A DNA stretch of 64,000 nucleotides from Cohnella panacarvi Gsoil 349 (GTDB lineage: Bacteria; Bacillota; Bacilli; Paenibacillales; Paenibacillaceae). Shown here piece by piece: positions 7,723 to 16,317 of this stretch (the first letter of the stretch is position 1; the number at the start of each line of letters is the position of its first letter). The notes under the pieces are model-generated. The model made no database searches and was not told where the DNA came from. It saw nothing but the letters and a program-made list of their open reading frames with translations. Location: assembly GCF_000515335.1 (NCBI RefSeq), contig NZ_KI911563.1, positions 779,598 through 843,597 on the forward strand. The letters are read 5' to 3'. The position numbers and the translations under genes were made by a program.

Positions 7723-9508
7723 AGACATCCTCCTTGATCGGTATCGTGAATGAGATGCGCGTTCCGACTCCCGGCTCGCTGTCGAACCGGAGTCCATGCT
7801 CCGGACCGTAAGACAGAACGAGCCTCATATGCACGTTCTTCAGACCGATGCGATGGTTCTCGCTGTCTTCCGTGTCGCTGAGCTTCCTCTTCAGCTCCGA
7901 TAGCTTGTCCGGCGATATGCCGACTCCGTCGTCGCCGACTTCGACCGCCATTACGCCTCCGGCTCTCGCGACGCGAACTTCGACTTTGCCGCTGTCCAGC
8001 TTATTCTCCAGGCCATGGATGACGGCGTTCTCGACGAGCGGCTGGATGATGAGCGGCGGTATCGGCATCCTAGTCAGGCTCGGATCGACCAGCAGCTCGT
8101 AGGTTAGCCGATCCTCGTATCTGAATTTCTGAATGTCCAAATAACAGCGCACGATGTCGATCTCGTCGGCCAGACTCGTTCGACCTTGACCGACCTCCAG
8201 GTTTTTGCGCATCAGCTTCCCGAGCAGGCGGACGACCTGCGCGATATCCTTCTCGCCCTTCAGGTGCGCTTTCATCCGAATCGATTCCAACGCGTTATAC
8301 AGAAAATGGGGATTCATCTGGCTCGCCATCATCTTCAGCCTGATTTCGCTCTGCTTCGACTCCAGCAGGCTTTTCTGCCTGTTCGTCTCTTGCACTTCGG
8401 CGACAAGCCCGTTAATGCTGGACACCATCGCGTTGAACTGGCGGGACAGCTGTCCGATCTCGTCCTTGCCGTCGATATGCATCGAGATGTCCAAGTTACC
8501 CGTCGCGACTTTCGTTATATGCTTGCTAAGCCGAAGCATTCGTTTCGAGAGGATCGTCGATACGCCGAACACGAGAACGACGGCGATCAACAAACTTGCC
8601 GTAATCACCGTAAGCGCCAATTGATTGATCCGATCCGCGTCCTTCACGATGTTGCCGATAGAGAATACCGATACGATCCGCAGCGCGTTGGCGCTCGATT
8701 CCGGCACGAACGGCTCTACGAAAACCCGCGATGCCGCGCCTTCCACATCCGTCTCGAACCTATTGCCCTTCCCTGTCATGATCTCCGGATCCAAATCGAT
8801 GTCCGACAGCGTTCTTCCCGCTAATCCCAAGCGGTTGGCGGCGACGATCGTACCGCTCCCGTCCACGATCATCGTCTCGAACGATTCCTGGTTTAATATC
8901 GAAGTCAGCATGGTCATGTTAACGTTCAAGACAAGCACGCCGCTCGACGCGTAATCGGGAAAAGCGACTTTGCGCACGAGGCTTAAGTAATCGCGATTGT
9001 CTCGCTCGTCCTTCAAGTAGTACCAGTTGACGGTGTTGCCGAAGTACCTGAACGCGTTCATGTACCAATCCGTTCGTTGGATCTCCTCGCTTGGCTGAAT
9101 GAACTCCCAGTTGTTGAGCAGCGTACTGTTCTCGACGTACAGGCGAATGTTATCGATCTCTCCGTACAAGCGGCGCTCCTCGTTAAAACCCGTGAATTCC
9201 CGGTACGCCTTAACGACCTCATAAGTCGAATCGTAGCGGCGGTTCGTGACGCTCTCTAGCTTCTCGTTATTCGCGATTCGGTACGCGCTGTCGTACAGGA
9301 CGTTCATCAGCTCGGCGGTTCGCGCTTTGACGCGCTGTACGTTCGTATACGTCTGATCGATCGCGTTGTCGAGCGTCATGGCGCGCAATTCGCGAGTCAG
9401 GAAGATACCGACGATCAGGACGGGCAAGAACACGACAGCGACGAACGAAACGATCAGCTTCGTCCTTAATTTCACGTTGTTGAAGGCTTGCGACATCAGA
9501 CGAAACAC
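7715..9508 (-). CDS. YesM-type sensor histidine kinase
   Basis: The 597-residue protein has a first membrane helix at about residues 15-38, an extracellular dCache-like region up to about 295, a second helix, a HAMP domain (ISMHIDGKDEIGQL area) and a His_kinase/HATPase_c module with QMNPHFLYNALES, the phosphoacceptor motif of the LytS/YesM class. The GTG at 9508 is preceded by AGGAGG at seven bases. It is cotranslated with the YesN-type regulator. Its ligand is probably an extracellular saccharide or its binding protein; the alpha-xylosidase immediately upstream suggests a xyloside. Confidence 0.93.
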   Translation of the reverse strand: MFRLMSQAFNNVKLRTKLIVSFVAVVFLPVLIVGIFLTRELRAMTLDNAIDQTYTNVQRVKARTAELMNVLYDSAYRIANNEKLESVTNRRYDSTYEVVKAYREFTGFNEERRLYGEIDNIRLYVENSTLLNNWEFIQPSEEIQRTDWYMNAFRYFGNTVNWYYLKDERDNRDYLSLVRKVAFPDYASSGVLVLNVNMTMLTSILNQESFETMIVDGSGTIVAANRLGLAGRTLSDIDLDPEIMTGKGNRFETDVEGAASRVFVEPFVPESSANALRIVSVFSIGNIVKDADRINQLALTVITASLLIAVVLVFGVSTILSKRMLRLSKHITKVATGNLDISMHIDGKDEIGQLSRQFNAMVSSINGLVAEVQETNRQKSLLESKQSEIRLKMMASQMNPHFLYNALESIRMKAHLKGEKDIAQVVRLLGKLMRKNLEVGQGRTSLADEIDIVRCYLDIQKFRYEDRLTYELLVDPSLTRMPIPPLIIQPLVENAVIHGLENKLDSGKVEVRVARAGGVMAVEVGDDGVGISPDKLSELKRKLSDTEDSENHRIGLKNVHMRLVLSYGPEHGLRFDSEPGVGTRISFTIPIKEDVYV

Positions 9509-9664
9509 GGCTGGGCCTCCTCTCGTGACAGCACGAATTGTTCATGGACTTTACGACGAAACATGAAAGCGGCGACAGCGTTGCCGCTGCCGCCGATGGC
9601 GAATGGTTCCGGTTCGACGATGTCGGCTGGTTCCGCTTCGGTCACTAACGATGACGATTCAAGC

Positions 9665-11986
9665 TTAAATAACGATCTTAACCATCCCTGATGCGCCGTG
9701 CGGCACGAGCCTCGCGCCTTCGGGGCTCTTGCGCGTTTCCGCGCCTTCCACGGAGGCGACGGTTTCGATGCCGCGGAGAACGGCCTGCCATGGCTTGCCT
9801 TCGCCTTCGACCTTGATTTCGATCGCGTTACCCCTGCGAGCCGCGCTCGCATGAACGACAGCCTTGCCGTTCAAGTCGTGGATCGTAGCCGTCGCCGTAG
9901 CGCCGTCTTCGAGCTCGAACAGATGGAGCGTGACGTTGTCGGCATAATCGTAGTCCGGACGTTGGTTATTGCTGCCGATCGCGATGAGGGAATTCGGACG
10001 CACGAGCAGCGGAATCGAGCTATAGCCATGCTTCTCTTCCACCCACCTGCCGCCGTCGATCTTCTTCCCGTCGATCAGGTTCGTCCATCGGCCCGCCGGA
10101 ACATAATACTTGGCGATTCCTTCTTCGTTGAAGATCGGCGCGACGAGCAAGCGTTCGCCCAACATGTACTGCGTGTCCAAATAGCGCGTCGTCAGATCCT
10201 CGGGAAACTCGAGCAGCATGGCGCGCATCATCGGCAAGCCTTTCTCCGCCGCTTCGACCGCGCAGCCGAACAAGTACGGCATCAGACTGCTTTTCAGCTC
10301 CGTGAAGCAGCGAAGGACGTCTACGGATTCTTCGTCGAACAGCCATGGCACGCGGTACGTTTCGTTGCCGTGCAGCCGGCTGTGCGAACTGAGCATCCCG
10401 AACGCGACCCAACGCTTGTAGATGTCCGCCGGAGCCGTCCGCTCGAACCCGCTGATGTCGTGGCTCCAGAAGCCGAAGCCGGACAAGCCGAGCGACAAGC
10501 CGCCGCGAAGCGTCTCGGCCATCGAATCGTAGTTCGCGGAGCAGTCGCCGCCCCAGTGAACCGGGAACATCTGGCCGCCTGCCGTTGCCGAACGGGCGAA
10601 CAGCATCGCCTCGTTCTTCCCGCGATTCTCCTCTAGCGCCTCGAATACCGCTTGGTTATAAAGCTGCGTATAGTAGTTGTGCATTCTCATCGGATCGGAG
10701 CCGTCGTAGTAGACGACATCGGTAGGAATACGCTCGCCGAAGTCGGTTTTAAAGCAATCGACCCCCATGTCCATGAGCGCTTTCAGCTTGTCTTTGAACC
10801 ACTTGGTCGCGGCCGGGTTCGTGAAGTCGACGAGACCCATGCCCGCCTGCCACATATCCCACTGCCATACGCTGCCGTCCGCTCTGCGCAATAGATAGCC
10901 GTTCTCCATGCCCTCTTGGAACAGAGGAGATTTCTGCGCGATGTAGGAGTTGATCCATACGCAAATTTTCAGCCCGCGATCTTTCAAGCGACGGAGCATG
11001 CCTTCCGGATCGGGGAACATCGCCTTATCCCATTCGAAGTTGCACCACTCGTACTCTTTCATCCAGAAGCAATCGAAGTGGAACACGCGAAGCGGAATGC
11101 GGCGCTCCGCCATGCCTTCGATGAAGCCGTTCACCGTCGCCTCGTCGTAGTCGGTCGTGAACGACGTCGTTAGCCACAGGCCGAACGACCATGCGGGCGG
11201 AAGCGCGGGTTTGCCGGTCAGCTTCGTGTAGTTGTTCAGAACGTCCTTCAGCGTCTCGCCGCCGACGATGAAATATTCGAGCGTCTCGCCCTGCACGCTG
11301 AAGCCGACTTTGGAGACGACCTCGGAAGCGATTTCGAACGATACCCGCTCCGGATGGCCCACGAATACGCCGTAGCCGTTGCTAGACAAATAGAACGGCA
11401 CGTTCTTATACGCTTGCTCGCTGCTCGTCCCGCCATCCTCGTTCCACGTATCGACGACTTGTCCGTTTTTGACGAAAGGAGTAAATCGCTCGCCCAGGCC
11501 GTAAATTTGTTCGCCGACGCCAAGGTCGAGCATCTCTCGGAAATACGGCGTTCCGTCAACGTCTTTAATGTATGCCGCTGCTCTATGAGCCGTTCCCGTC
11601 AACTTGCGGCCGTTATAAGCGAACGTCAACCCCCAAGACGGGGTCTTGCGGATCTTCGCCGTAAGGCCTCCGGTCGTCAGCGTCGCGTGTTCGTCCGTCT
11701 GCTCCGTTGTCGCGTTGACGCTTTCGTCCTCATTGATCCGGAAATTCGGGCCGAGCCGCTTTGCGCCCGCATGGTGAATCCAACGAACGCGGATCACGTC
11801 TTCCATCGGCGAGCTGATTTCCGCCGTAAGCATCGTTCCGTTCAGCGTATCGCCTTTGATTCTGATCGGTTTTACCGCGCAGTATGCCGTCAGCGTGCCT
11901 TTCGATTCGCGAACTTCGCGAACATCGACCGGGGTTTGAAGCTCGACGCCTTTGCGCGTTTGCCAGTAACCGTCCGTAAATTTCAC
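9665..11986 (-). CDS. yicI: GH31 alpha-xylosidase, YicI type
   Basis: The 773-residue protein matches YicI in size and active site. KTDFGERIP carries the catalytic nucleophile Asp415 and HWGGDC carries the acid/base Asp481, at almost the same numbering as E. coli YicI (416 and 482). LSGFGFWSHDISGFE and the N-terminal IYGLGERF region are also family-specific. It has no signal peptide, so it is a cytoplasmic enzyme that removes alpha-linked xylose from imported oligosaccharides such as isoprimeverose. Start: GTG at 11986 with a GGGGG site six bases upstream. It heads the sugar locus and is divergent from an AraC regulator; a palindrome lies between the two. Confidence 0.95.
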   Translation of the reverse strand: MKFTDGYWQTRKGVELQTPVDVREVRESKGTLTAYCAVKPIRIKGDTLNGTMLTAEISSPMEDVIRVRWIHHAGAKRLGPNFRINEDESVNATTEQTDEHATLTTGGLTAKIRKTPSWGLTFAYNGRKLTGTAHRAAAYIKDVDGTPYFREMLDLGVGEQIYGLGERFTPFVKNGQVVDTWNEDGGTSSEQAYKNVPFYLSSNGYGVFVGHPERVSFEIASEVVSKVGFSVQGETLEYFIVGGETLKDVLNNYTKLTGKPALPPAWSFGLWLTTSFTTDYDEATVNGFIEGMAERRIPLRVFHFDCFWMKEYEWCNFEWDKAMFPDPEGMLRRLKDRGLKICVWINSYIAQKSPLFQEGMENGYLLRRADGSVWQWDMWQAGMGLVDFTNPAATKWFKDKLKALMDMGVDCFKTDFGERIPTDVVYYDGSDPMRMHNYYTQLYNQAVFEALEENRGKNEAMLFARSATAGGQMFPVHWGGDCSANYDSMAETLRGGLSLGLSGFGFWSHDISGFERTAPADIYKRWVAFGMLSSHSRLHGNETYRVPWLFDEESVDVLRCFTELKSSLMPYLFGCAVEAAEKGLPMMRAMLLEFPEDLTTRYLDTQYMLGERLLVAPIFNEEGIAKYYVPAGRWTNLIDGKKIDGGRWVEEKHGYSSIPLLVRPNSLIAIGSNNQRPDYDYADNVTLHLFELEDGATATATIHDLNGKAVVHASAARRGNAIEIKVEGEGKPWQAVLRGIETVASVEGAETRKSPEGARLVPHGASGMVKIVI

Positions 11987-12023
11987 CGATATTCCCCCAT
12001 GAAGAAAAATATGCTTGCATGCT

Positions 12024-12042
12024 ATAATGATATTGTCATTAT
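12024..12042. promoter_or_regulatory. Palindrome in the divergent GH31/araC promoter region
   Basis: ATAATGA-TATTG-TCATTAT is a perfect inverted repeat with 7-bp arms and a 5-bp centre, about 40 bases upstream of the GH31 start and 83 bases upstream of the AraC-family start. TATAAT (12023-12028) overlaps its left arm. It is a good candidate operator for the AraC-type regulator or another repressor of both genes. Confidence 0.5.
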
Positions 12043-12125
12043 TCCATGACTTCTTCGTGAAAATTGCTCATTAATAACATGATTTTGACTTCATCTATCG
12101 ACAAGAGGGAGGCAAATCGACTTCC

Positions 12126-13013
12126 ATGAACAAATCGCTGCTGAAAGAAGAACGCAAGCATGGCACGCCGGTCTATCCGGTCAGCCTATACGAGATTACG
12201 TGCTCGCCCGACCATCCGCTGCTGTACCTCCATTGGCACGACGAGCTCGAGTTTCTGCTCGTTACGGAAGGACGTGCCGCTTTCCGCGTCGACGCAAGCG
12301 ATTACGAATTAAACGCGGGAGAAGCGATCTTCGTGAATTCCGGCCTGCTCCATTCCGGCTCGGTCCTTGGCGAAGAGCCATGCTCGTTCGTGGCGGTCGT
12401 GTTCCATCCGAGCCTGTTCGGGAACGGTTCGATCGACTATTTGTTCGACCAATATATCGTCCCCGTCATCCAAGAAACGTTACGATTGCCGGTCCATCTG
12501 CAGAGGCGGACGGGGCCGGCAATCGAACTGCTGGATATGCTTCATAGAATCGCGAAAGCCAACCGCGATATGCGGTTGGCTTCGGAGATGGAAATCAAAG
12601 GCTTATTATTTATTTGCTTGTCCAGAATGCTCGCGCTTAGCGAACCGACGGCGGGTCCGCGACGCGAGCAAGACGATTACCGGATCGATAGGCTGAAAGC
12701 GGTCATAGAACACATCGAGCAGCATTATGCCGAAACGATCACGCTGCGGCAGCTTGCCGGAATCGCTTGCATGAGCGAATCGTACTTTTGCCGGTTTTTC
12801 AAGAAAATCACGACCAAGAGCCCGGTCGAGTATATGAACGGCTACCGCGTCCAACAAGCCGCGGCGCGGCTAAGAGAGACGGACGACAAAATGATGGAGA
12901 TCGCCTTGGACGTCGGCTTCAACAGCCTCAGCTACTTCAACGTCGTCTTTCGCGGGCGTTACGGTTGTACGCCCAGCGATTACCGGAAAAAGCTTATACG
13001 CGTCGGATCATGA
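12126..13013 (+). CDS. AraC-family transcriptional regulator with cupin sensor domain
   Basis: The 295-residue protein has an N-terminal cupin-like ligand domain (LHWHDELEFLLVTEGRA at about residues 36-52, with the His-Asp-Glu pattern common in this group; LNAGEAIFVNSGLLHSG) and a C-terminal AraC double HTH from about residue 190 (LRQLAGIACMSESYFCRFFK; VGFNSLSYFNVVFRGRYGCTPSDYR, cores). It is transcribed divergently from the GH31 alpha-xylosidase and so is likely to sense the sugar or its product and control that gene. Its last 20 bases overlap the 3' end of the convergent MFS gene. GAGGGAGG stands upstream of the ATG at 12126. Confidence 0.92.
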   Translation: MNKSLLKEERKHGTPVYPVSLYEITCSPDHPLLYLHWHDELEFLLVTEGRAAFRVDASDYELNAGEAIFVNSGLLHSGSVLGEEPCSFVAVVFHPSLFGNGSIDYLFDQYIVPVIQETLRLPVHLQRRTGPAIELLDMLHRIAKANRDMRLASEMEIKGLLFICLSRMLALSEPTAGPRREQDDYRIDRLKAVIEHIEQHYAETITLRQLAGIACMSESYFCRFFKKITTKSPVEYMNGYRVQQAAARLRETDDKMMEIALDVGFNSLSYFNVVFRGRYGCTPSDYRKKLIRVGS

Positions 13014-14340
13014 ACGATGAGGCGAACGCGACGATCGAAGCGGCGAAGCCGAACAAGAACAGTTGGTCGATGCCCGTGAAGAAATCGCCCGCTCCGTTCA
13101 ATATCGCGCCCATGATCGTTACGCCGATCGCGGTGCCGATATTCCGCGAGAACAGGCTGAGCGACGTCGAGACTCCTTTCTGATGCGCTTCGACCAACTG
13201 CTGAGAACCGATCGTCGACACGGTCGAGATCAAGCCGAAAGCGAGTCCTTGCACGATTAGCGCAACGAAGACGTACCAGAATCCGTTGCCGTGCTCCATC
13301 AGGAACAGCAACAGCCCGGAGACGACGAGAATCGCATTGCCGACGATCAGCAGCTTCGAATAGCCGAAGCGCAATATCCACTTCCCCGCCGGAACGGCCA
13401 CCGCCATCCAGCCGAACGACATGCTTAGGAGCGCAAGGCCGCTCTCGAAGATGGAGTACCCTTCCTCTTGCAGGAACAGCGGGACGAAGCTGGACGTGCC
13501 GAACAGCGATACGCATGCCAGAAATCCGTTAACGTTAATCCATGTTACCGCCCGGTTGCGCAACAGCGACAACGGAATAATCGGCGATGCGTGTCTGCGC
13601 TCGTAGAGATAGAACGCGATCATCGCGACTGCTCCTCCTGCCCCGTAGGCATATGCATACTGTTCCACGGTCGTCGTTAACAGAAGCAAGCTGACGCCGA
13701 TCGCGAACAGCACGGATCCGCCGAAGTCGATCGTCGATTTGCGCGGGGTGTACTCCTCCTTATAAAACTTCAGCAGGATCACCGAAACGATGCAGATCGG
13801 GATATTAATGTAGAAAATCCATCTCCAGCTCGCGTATTCCACGAAGAACGCGCCCAGCATCGGGGCTAATACGGCGGACAAGCCCCACATTCCGGTGAAT
13901 AGCGCTTGGATTTTGCCCCGTTTCTCGATCGAGAACAGATCGCCTGCGATAATAGCCGGGAACGGCATCATAATGCCGGCGCCGATTCCCTGAAGCGCCC
14001 GATACAGGACGAGCTGCAGCATCGATTCGGACAATCCGCACAGGATAGAACCCGCCAAGAACAGAATAAGTCCGCTGGAGAATATCGTTTTGCGTCCGAA
14101 TAAATCCGAGATGCGGCCCGCTACGGGGGATACGACCGTAGACATGATCATATAAGAGGCGAAGCTCCATGCGTAAAGCTGCATGCCGCCGAGCTCGTCC
14201 GCGATGACCCCCATCGTCGTGTTCGCGATCGTCGTATCCATGGAGGCGACGAGCATCGCCAGAACGATGCTGATCATGACGGGGAGCCTGCTCGATCGCG
14301 CCGCAGATGTATCGGTAATTGAACGCTGTGGACTGGACAT
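12994..14340 (-). CDS. MFS transporter, DHA2 (EmrB/QacA-like) drug exporter
   Basis: The 448-residue membrane protein has the family motif DTTIANTTMGVIADELGG in helix 1 (motif core MDTTIAN), motif A GRISDLFGRKTIF, and motif C LYRALQGIGAGIMMP to LGAFFVEYASWRWIFYINIP (cores RALQGIGAG and SWRWIFYIN). These place it in the DHA2 group of proton-driven exporters. It is shorter than typical 14-helix members (about 500 residues), with 12-14 helices; the exact number cannot be fixed by eye. AAAGGAGGAG precedes the ATG. It is divergent from the Dabb-domain gene over only 60 bases and convergent with the AraC gene. The substrate is unknown. Confidence 0.9.
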   Translation of the reverse strand: MSSPQRSITDTSAARSSRLPVMISIVLAMLVASMDTTIANTTMGVIADELGGMQLYAWSFASYMIMSTVVSPVAGRISDLFGRKTIFSSGLILFLAGSILCGLSESMLQLVLYRALQGIGAGIMMPFPAIIAGDLFSIEKRGKIQALFTGMWGLSAVLAPMLGAFFVEYASWRWIFYINIPICIVSVILLKFYKEEYTPRKSTIDFGGSVLFAIGVSLLLLTTTVEQYAYAYGAGGAVAMIAFYLYERRHASPIIPLSLLRNRAVTWINVNGFLACVSLFGTSSFVPLFLQEEGYSIFESGLALLSMSFGWMAVAVPAGKWILRFGYSKLLIVGNAILVVSGLLLFLMEHGNGFWYVFVALIVQGLAFGLISTVSTIGSQQLVEAHQKGVSTSLSLFSRNIGTAIGVTIMGAILNGAGDFFTGIDQLFLFGFAASIVAFASSFMIRRV

Positions 14341-14400
14341 TCGGACTCCTCCTTTTTACAATAGCAATTAATAATAGCTTTCCGATAAGGAGAATTCAAT

Positions 14401-14712
14401 ATGTCGAACCGCAATCCTCGCATCATTCATTCGGTTATATTCAGTTTGAAGCACGCGCAAGGTTCCGAGCAGGAGCGCCGTTTCCTGGAAGACGGACGAA
14501 GCATCCTGAGCGGAATTCCCGTCGTCAACGACTTTCAGGTGTTCCGGCAGGTCAGCCCTAAGAACGATTACGACTTCGGATTCTCCATGGTATTCGACAG
14601 TCAAGCGGACTATGAGGCGTATAACGATCATCCCGCGCACTCCGCGTTCGTTAACGAGCGCTGGAAGGTCGAGGTCGAGAAGTTTCTCGAAATCGATTAC
14701 GAAGCGATATAA
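14401..14712 (+). CDS. Stress-responsive alpha/beta-barrel (Dabb) domain protein
   Basis: The 103-residue protein has the Dabb pattern (PF07876): IIHSVIFSLKHAQGS near the start, a central VNDFQVFRQVSPKNDYDFGFSMVF segment (core DYDFGFSMVF) and YNDHPAHSAFV at about residues 75-85. The HP..H motif and the dimeric ferredoxin-like fold are family traits; proposed roles are in stress response or small aromatic chemistry, and none is proven here. AAGGAG precedes the ATG at a good distance. It is a single gene closed by a hairpin terminator shared with the convergent SDR gene. Confidence 0.85.
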   Translation: MSNRNPRIIHSVIFSLKHAQGSEQERRFLEDGRSILSGIPVVNDFQVFRQVSPKNDYDFGFSMVFDSQADYEAYNDHPAHSAFVNERWKVEVEKFLEIDYEAI

Positions 14713-14717
14713 TGCGC

Positions 14718-14742
14718 AAAAGAGACCTTCGCGGTCTCTTTT
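14718..14742. terminator. Bidirectional terminator between the Dabb and SDR genes
   Basis: AAAAGAGACC-TTCGC-GGTCTCTTTT is a perfect 10-bp stem flanked by A and T runs, so it can terminate transcription from both converging genes. Confidence 0.88.
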
Positions 14743-14758
14743 CTATTTGTCGTCTCTT

Positions 14759-15511
14759 TCAGATCGTATACGGGTTTGCCTCGATGGACTCGGCTTTCGC
14801 GACCGCATCCTCCAGCGTCATGCCGACGAAAGCTTGCGCGGGGAACAATCTTCCGCTCTTCTTATCGTCCACGAATGCGCCGACCGCGATGCCCGGCACG
14901 ACGCTTTCGACGGCGTTCGGCGCCTGAGAGCCGCCCATATCCGTCCTGCACCAGCCCGGATCCGCCAAACTCATAATGACGTTCGTGCCCTCCAGACGGG
15001 ACGCCAGATCCTTCGTGAACTTGTCCAGCGCCGCTTTGCTTGCCGCGTAGCCGAGCTGTTCCGGCTCGTTGCGGATGCCGCTCGTCGTGTTGATGACGCG
15101 TCCGAAGCCGCGCTCGATCATCTTGGGAAGAAGACGAAGGCATATCGTCGCCGGGGCATTGAAGTTAATGCGGAAGCTCATGTCGAAATCTTCCTGGGGA
15201 GTCGTCCAGTAGTCGCTGCGATAAGCGATCTGCACCGCCGCGTTATTGAAGACGATATCGATATTCGTTCCTTTCGCTTCGATTGCATCCAACATCCCGA
15301 CGACTTCGCTAGGGTTGGCCAGTTCGGCTTGCACGCTGTAAACCTCGACTCCGAGCGCCCGGACATCTTGCTCCATCATTCTCGTGTTCGCCAGGTTGCG
15401 GCTGTGCAGAATGAGATTGCAGCCTTTCCTCGCCATATACATTGCCGTCTGGTAGCCGACCCCGCGGCTTGCGCCCGTGACGAGCGCCCATTTTCCTCTA
15501 ACGTTAACCAT
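14759..15511 (-). CDS. Short-chain dehydrogenase/reductase
   Basis: The 250-residue Rossmann enzyme has the cofactor motif TGASRGVG (TGxxxGxG) at about residues 12-19, the NNAAV strand-4 motif (NNAG variant), the catalytic Ser in NTTSGIR and the YAASK motif with Tyr and Lys spaced four apart. SRN after the second beta strand (LHSRNLA) suggests NADP preference. I placed the start at 15511 (MVNVRGKW) because AAAGGAG lies seven bases upstream; an ATG 18 bases earlier has none. The substrate cannot be told from the sequence. It appears to be a single gene. Confidence 0.9.
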   Translation of the reverse strand: MVNVRGKWALVTGASRGVGYQTAMYMARKGCNLILHSRNLANTRMMEQDVRALGVEVYSVQAELANPSEVVGMLDAIEAKGTNIDIVFNNAAVQIAYRSDYWTTPQEDFDMSFRINFNAPATICLRLLPKMIERGFGRVINTTSGIRNEPEQLGYAASKAALDKFTKDLASRLEGTNVIMSLADPGWCRTDMGGSQAPNAVESVVPGIAVGAFVDDKKSGRLFPAQAFVGMTLEDAVAKAESIEANPYTI

Positions 15512-15836
15512 ATGTACTCTCCTTTGCATCGTTGTGAACGCGCGTTTACAATCGAACGTCTACCATTATAATCGGCATTGGAGAGAACGTCAAAACGGGC
15601 GGCGGAACGAATAACGACAGTCCGGCCGTTAGCGTGAAATAAAAACCTTTTGCAGCTATTCTCGTTACTTGGAGTTATGTTGGGCTCAATAGCGACGAAA
15701 AGCAGTTATTTTATTCCCAAATTCGGATTTTCTCCATTCATTGATTATTTAACTTCGATCGGTTGTTATTTCCTCCATTTTTGCTTTATGCGGAACCTTA
15801 ACTGTCGATTTGCTTTTATTCCTAATTCGCGAAAAA
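15512..15836. other. AT-rich intergenic region with decayed repeat-like motifs
   Basis: This stretch is clearly more AT-rich than its surroundings and has no credible gene. Related motifs recur at roughly 50-base intervals: GCAGCTATTCTCG near 15653, GCAGTTATTTTATTCCC near 15703, GGTTGTTATTTCCTCC near 15760 and GCTTTTATTCCT near 15810. They may be the remains of a tandem intergenic repeat. A 65-codon frame here lacks a ribosome binding site and looks random. Confidence 0.35.
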
Positions 15837-15855
15837 ACCATCCTTAACGGATGGT
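15837..15855 (-). terminator. Terminator after the small XRE-linked gene
   Basis: On the minus strand ACCATCC / GGATGGT form a 7-bp stem followed by six T residues, ten bases after the stop codon of the 89-residue protein gene. Confidence 0.88.
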
Positions 15856-15864
15856 CTCCGATCG

Positions 15865-16134
15865 CTACTTCCCCAACGCTTCCTTCACCGTGTCTACGAA
15901 CATGTCGAACAGCTCGTCGTCTTCCTCCAACCGCTCGTCCACGACAGATATTTCTTCCTCGCTGCCCGGCTCGTTGCTGAAATTAAGCGCATAGTTCCAG
16001 TCGTACTTGCCATCGTCGCTTTGCAGCGTAATTTCGTACGGCTGTTTATGGCCTTCGACCGCAAACCGCACGTGACCGAGGTATCCTTTCTCTTCCGTGT
16101 AACTCATCGTCGCGCCCAGCACCTGTACGTTCAT
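15865..16134 (-). CDS. Small acidic protein of unknown function, linked to an XRE regulator
   Basis: The 89-residue cytoplasmic protein starts MNVQVLGATMSYTEEKGYLGHVRF and is rich in Glu and Asp toward its C-terminus (SEEEISVVDERLEEDDELFD core). I do not recognise a named domain; the pattern suggests alternating beta strands then a C-terminal helix. The ATG at 16134 was chosen because GAAGGAG lies eight bases upstream; two earlier ATGs lie in or before that site. It is divergent from an XRE-family gene, and both upstream regions carry the same 17-bp operator-like palindrome, so expression is probably controlled by that regulator. It is a single gene with its own terminator. Confidence 0.75.
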   Translation of the reverse strand: MNVQVLGATMSYTEEKGYLGHVRFAVEGHKQPYEITLQSDDGKYDWNYALNFSNEPGSEEEISVVDERLEEDDELFDMFVDTVKEALGK

Positions 16135-16153
16135 GCGTTGCATCTCCTTCGTT

Positions 16154-16170
16154 TGATACAATTTGTATCA
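16154..16170. promoter_or_regulatory. Operator-like palindrome TGATAC-N5-GTATCA upstream of the 89-residue gene
   Basis: A perfect inverted repeat with 6-bp arms lies 20 bases upstream of the 89-residue gene and overlaps TATGAT, a candidate minus-strand -10 box. The same TGATAC-N5-GTATCA palindrome occurs in the promoter of the divergent XRE gene, so both are probably sites for that regulator. Confidence 0.7.
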
Positions 16171-16242
16171 TATTTTGATTCACTTTTAGCTTACATTTTG
16201 AATAACATCTCTATTTCCGTGCATAAATACGATCTCTACCCC

Positions 16243-16271
16243 TTGACATGATACGTTACGTATCATAAATT
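16243..16271 (+). promoter_or_regulatory. XRE gene promoter with operator filling the spacer
   Basis: TTGACA (16243-16248) and TAAATT (16266-16271) are separated by exactly 17 bases, and those 17 bases are the palindrome TGATAC-GTTAC-GTATCA. A protein bound there would block RNA polymerase directly, which fits negative autoregulation by the XRE protein encoded downstream. Confidence 0.85.
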
Positions 16272-16317
16272 AGTGATAGTAATAGTAGAGACTTGAGAGT
16301 TCAAGGAGTTAGGGAAC

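Noticed and set aside
15650..15847. A 65-codon plus-strand frame in the AT-rich gap
   Set aside because: No ribosome site, Phe/Ser-rich random composition, and it runs into the terminator of the opposite-strand gene.
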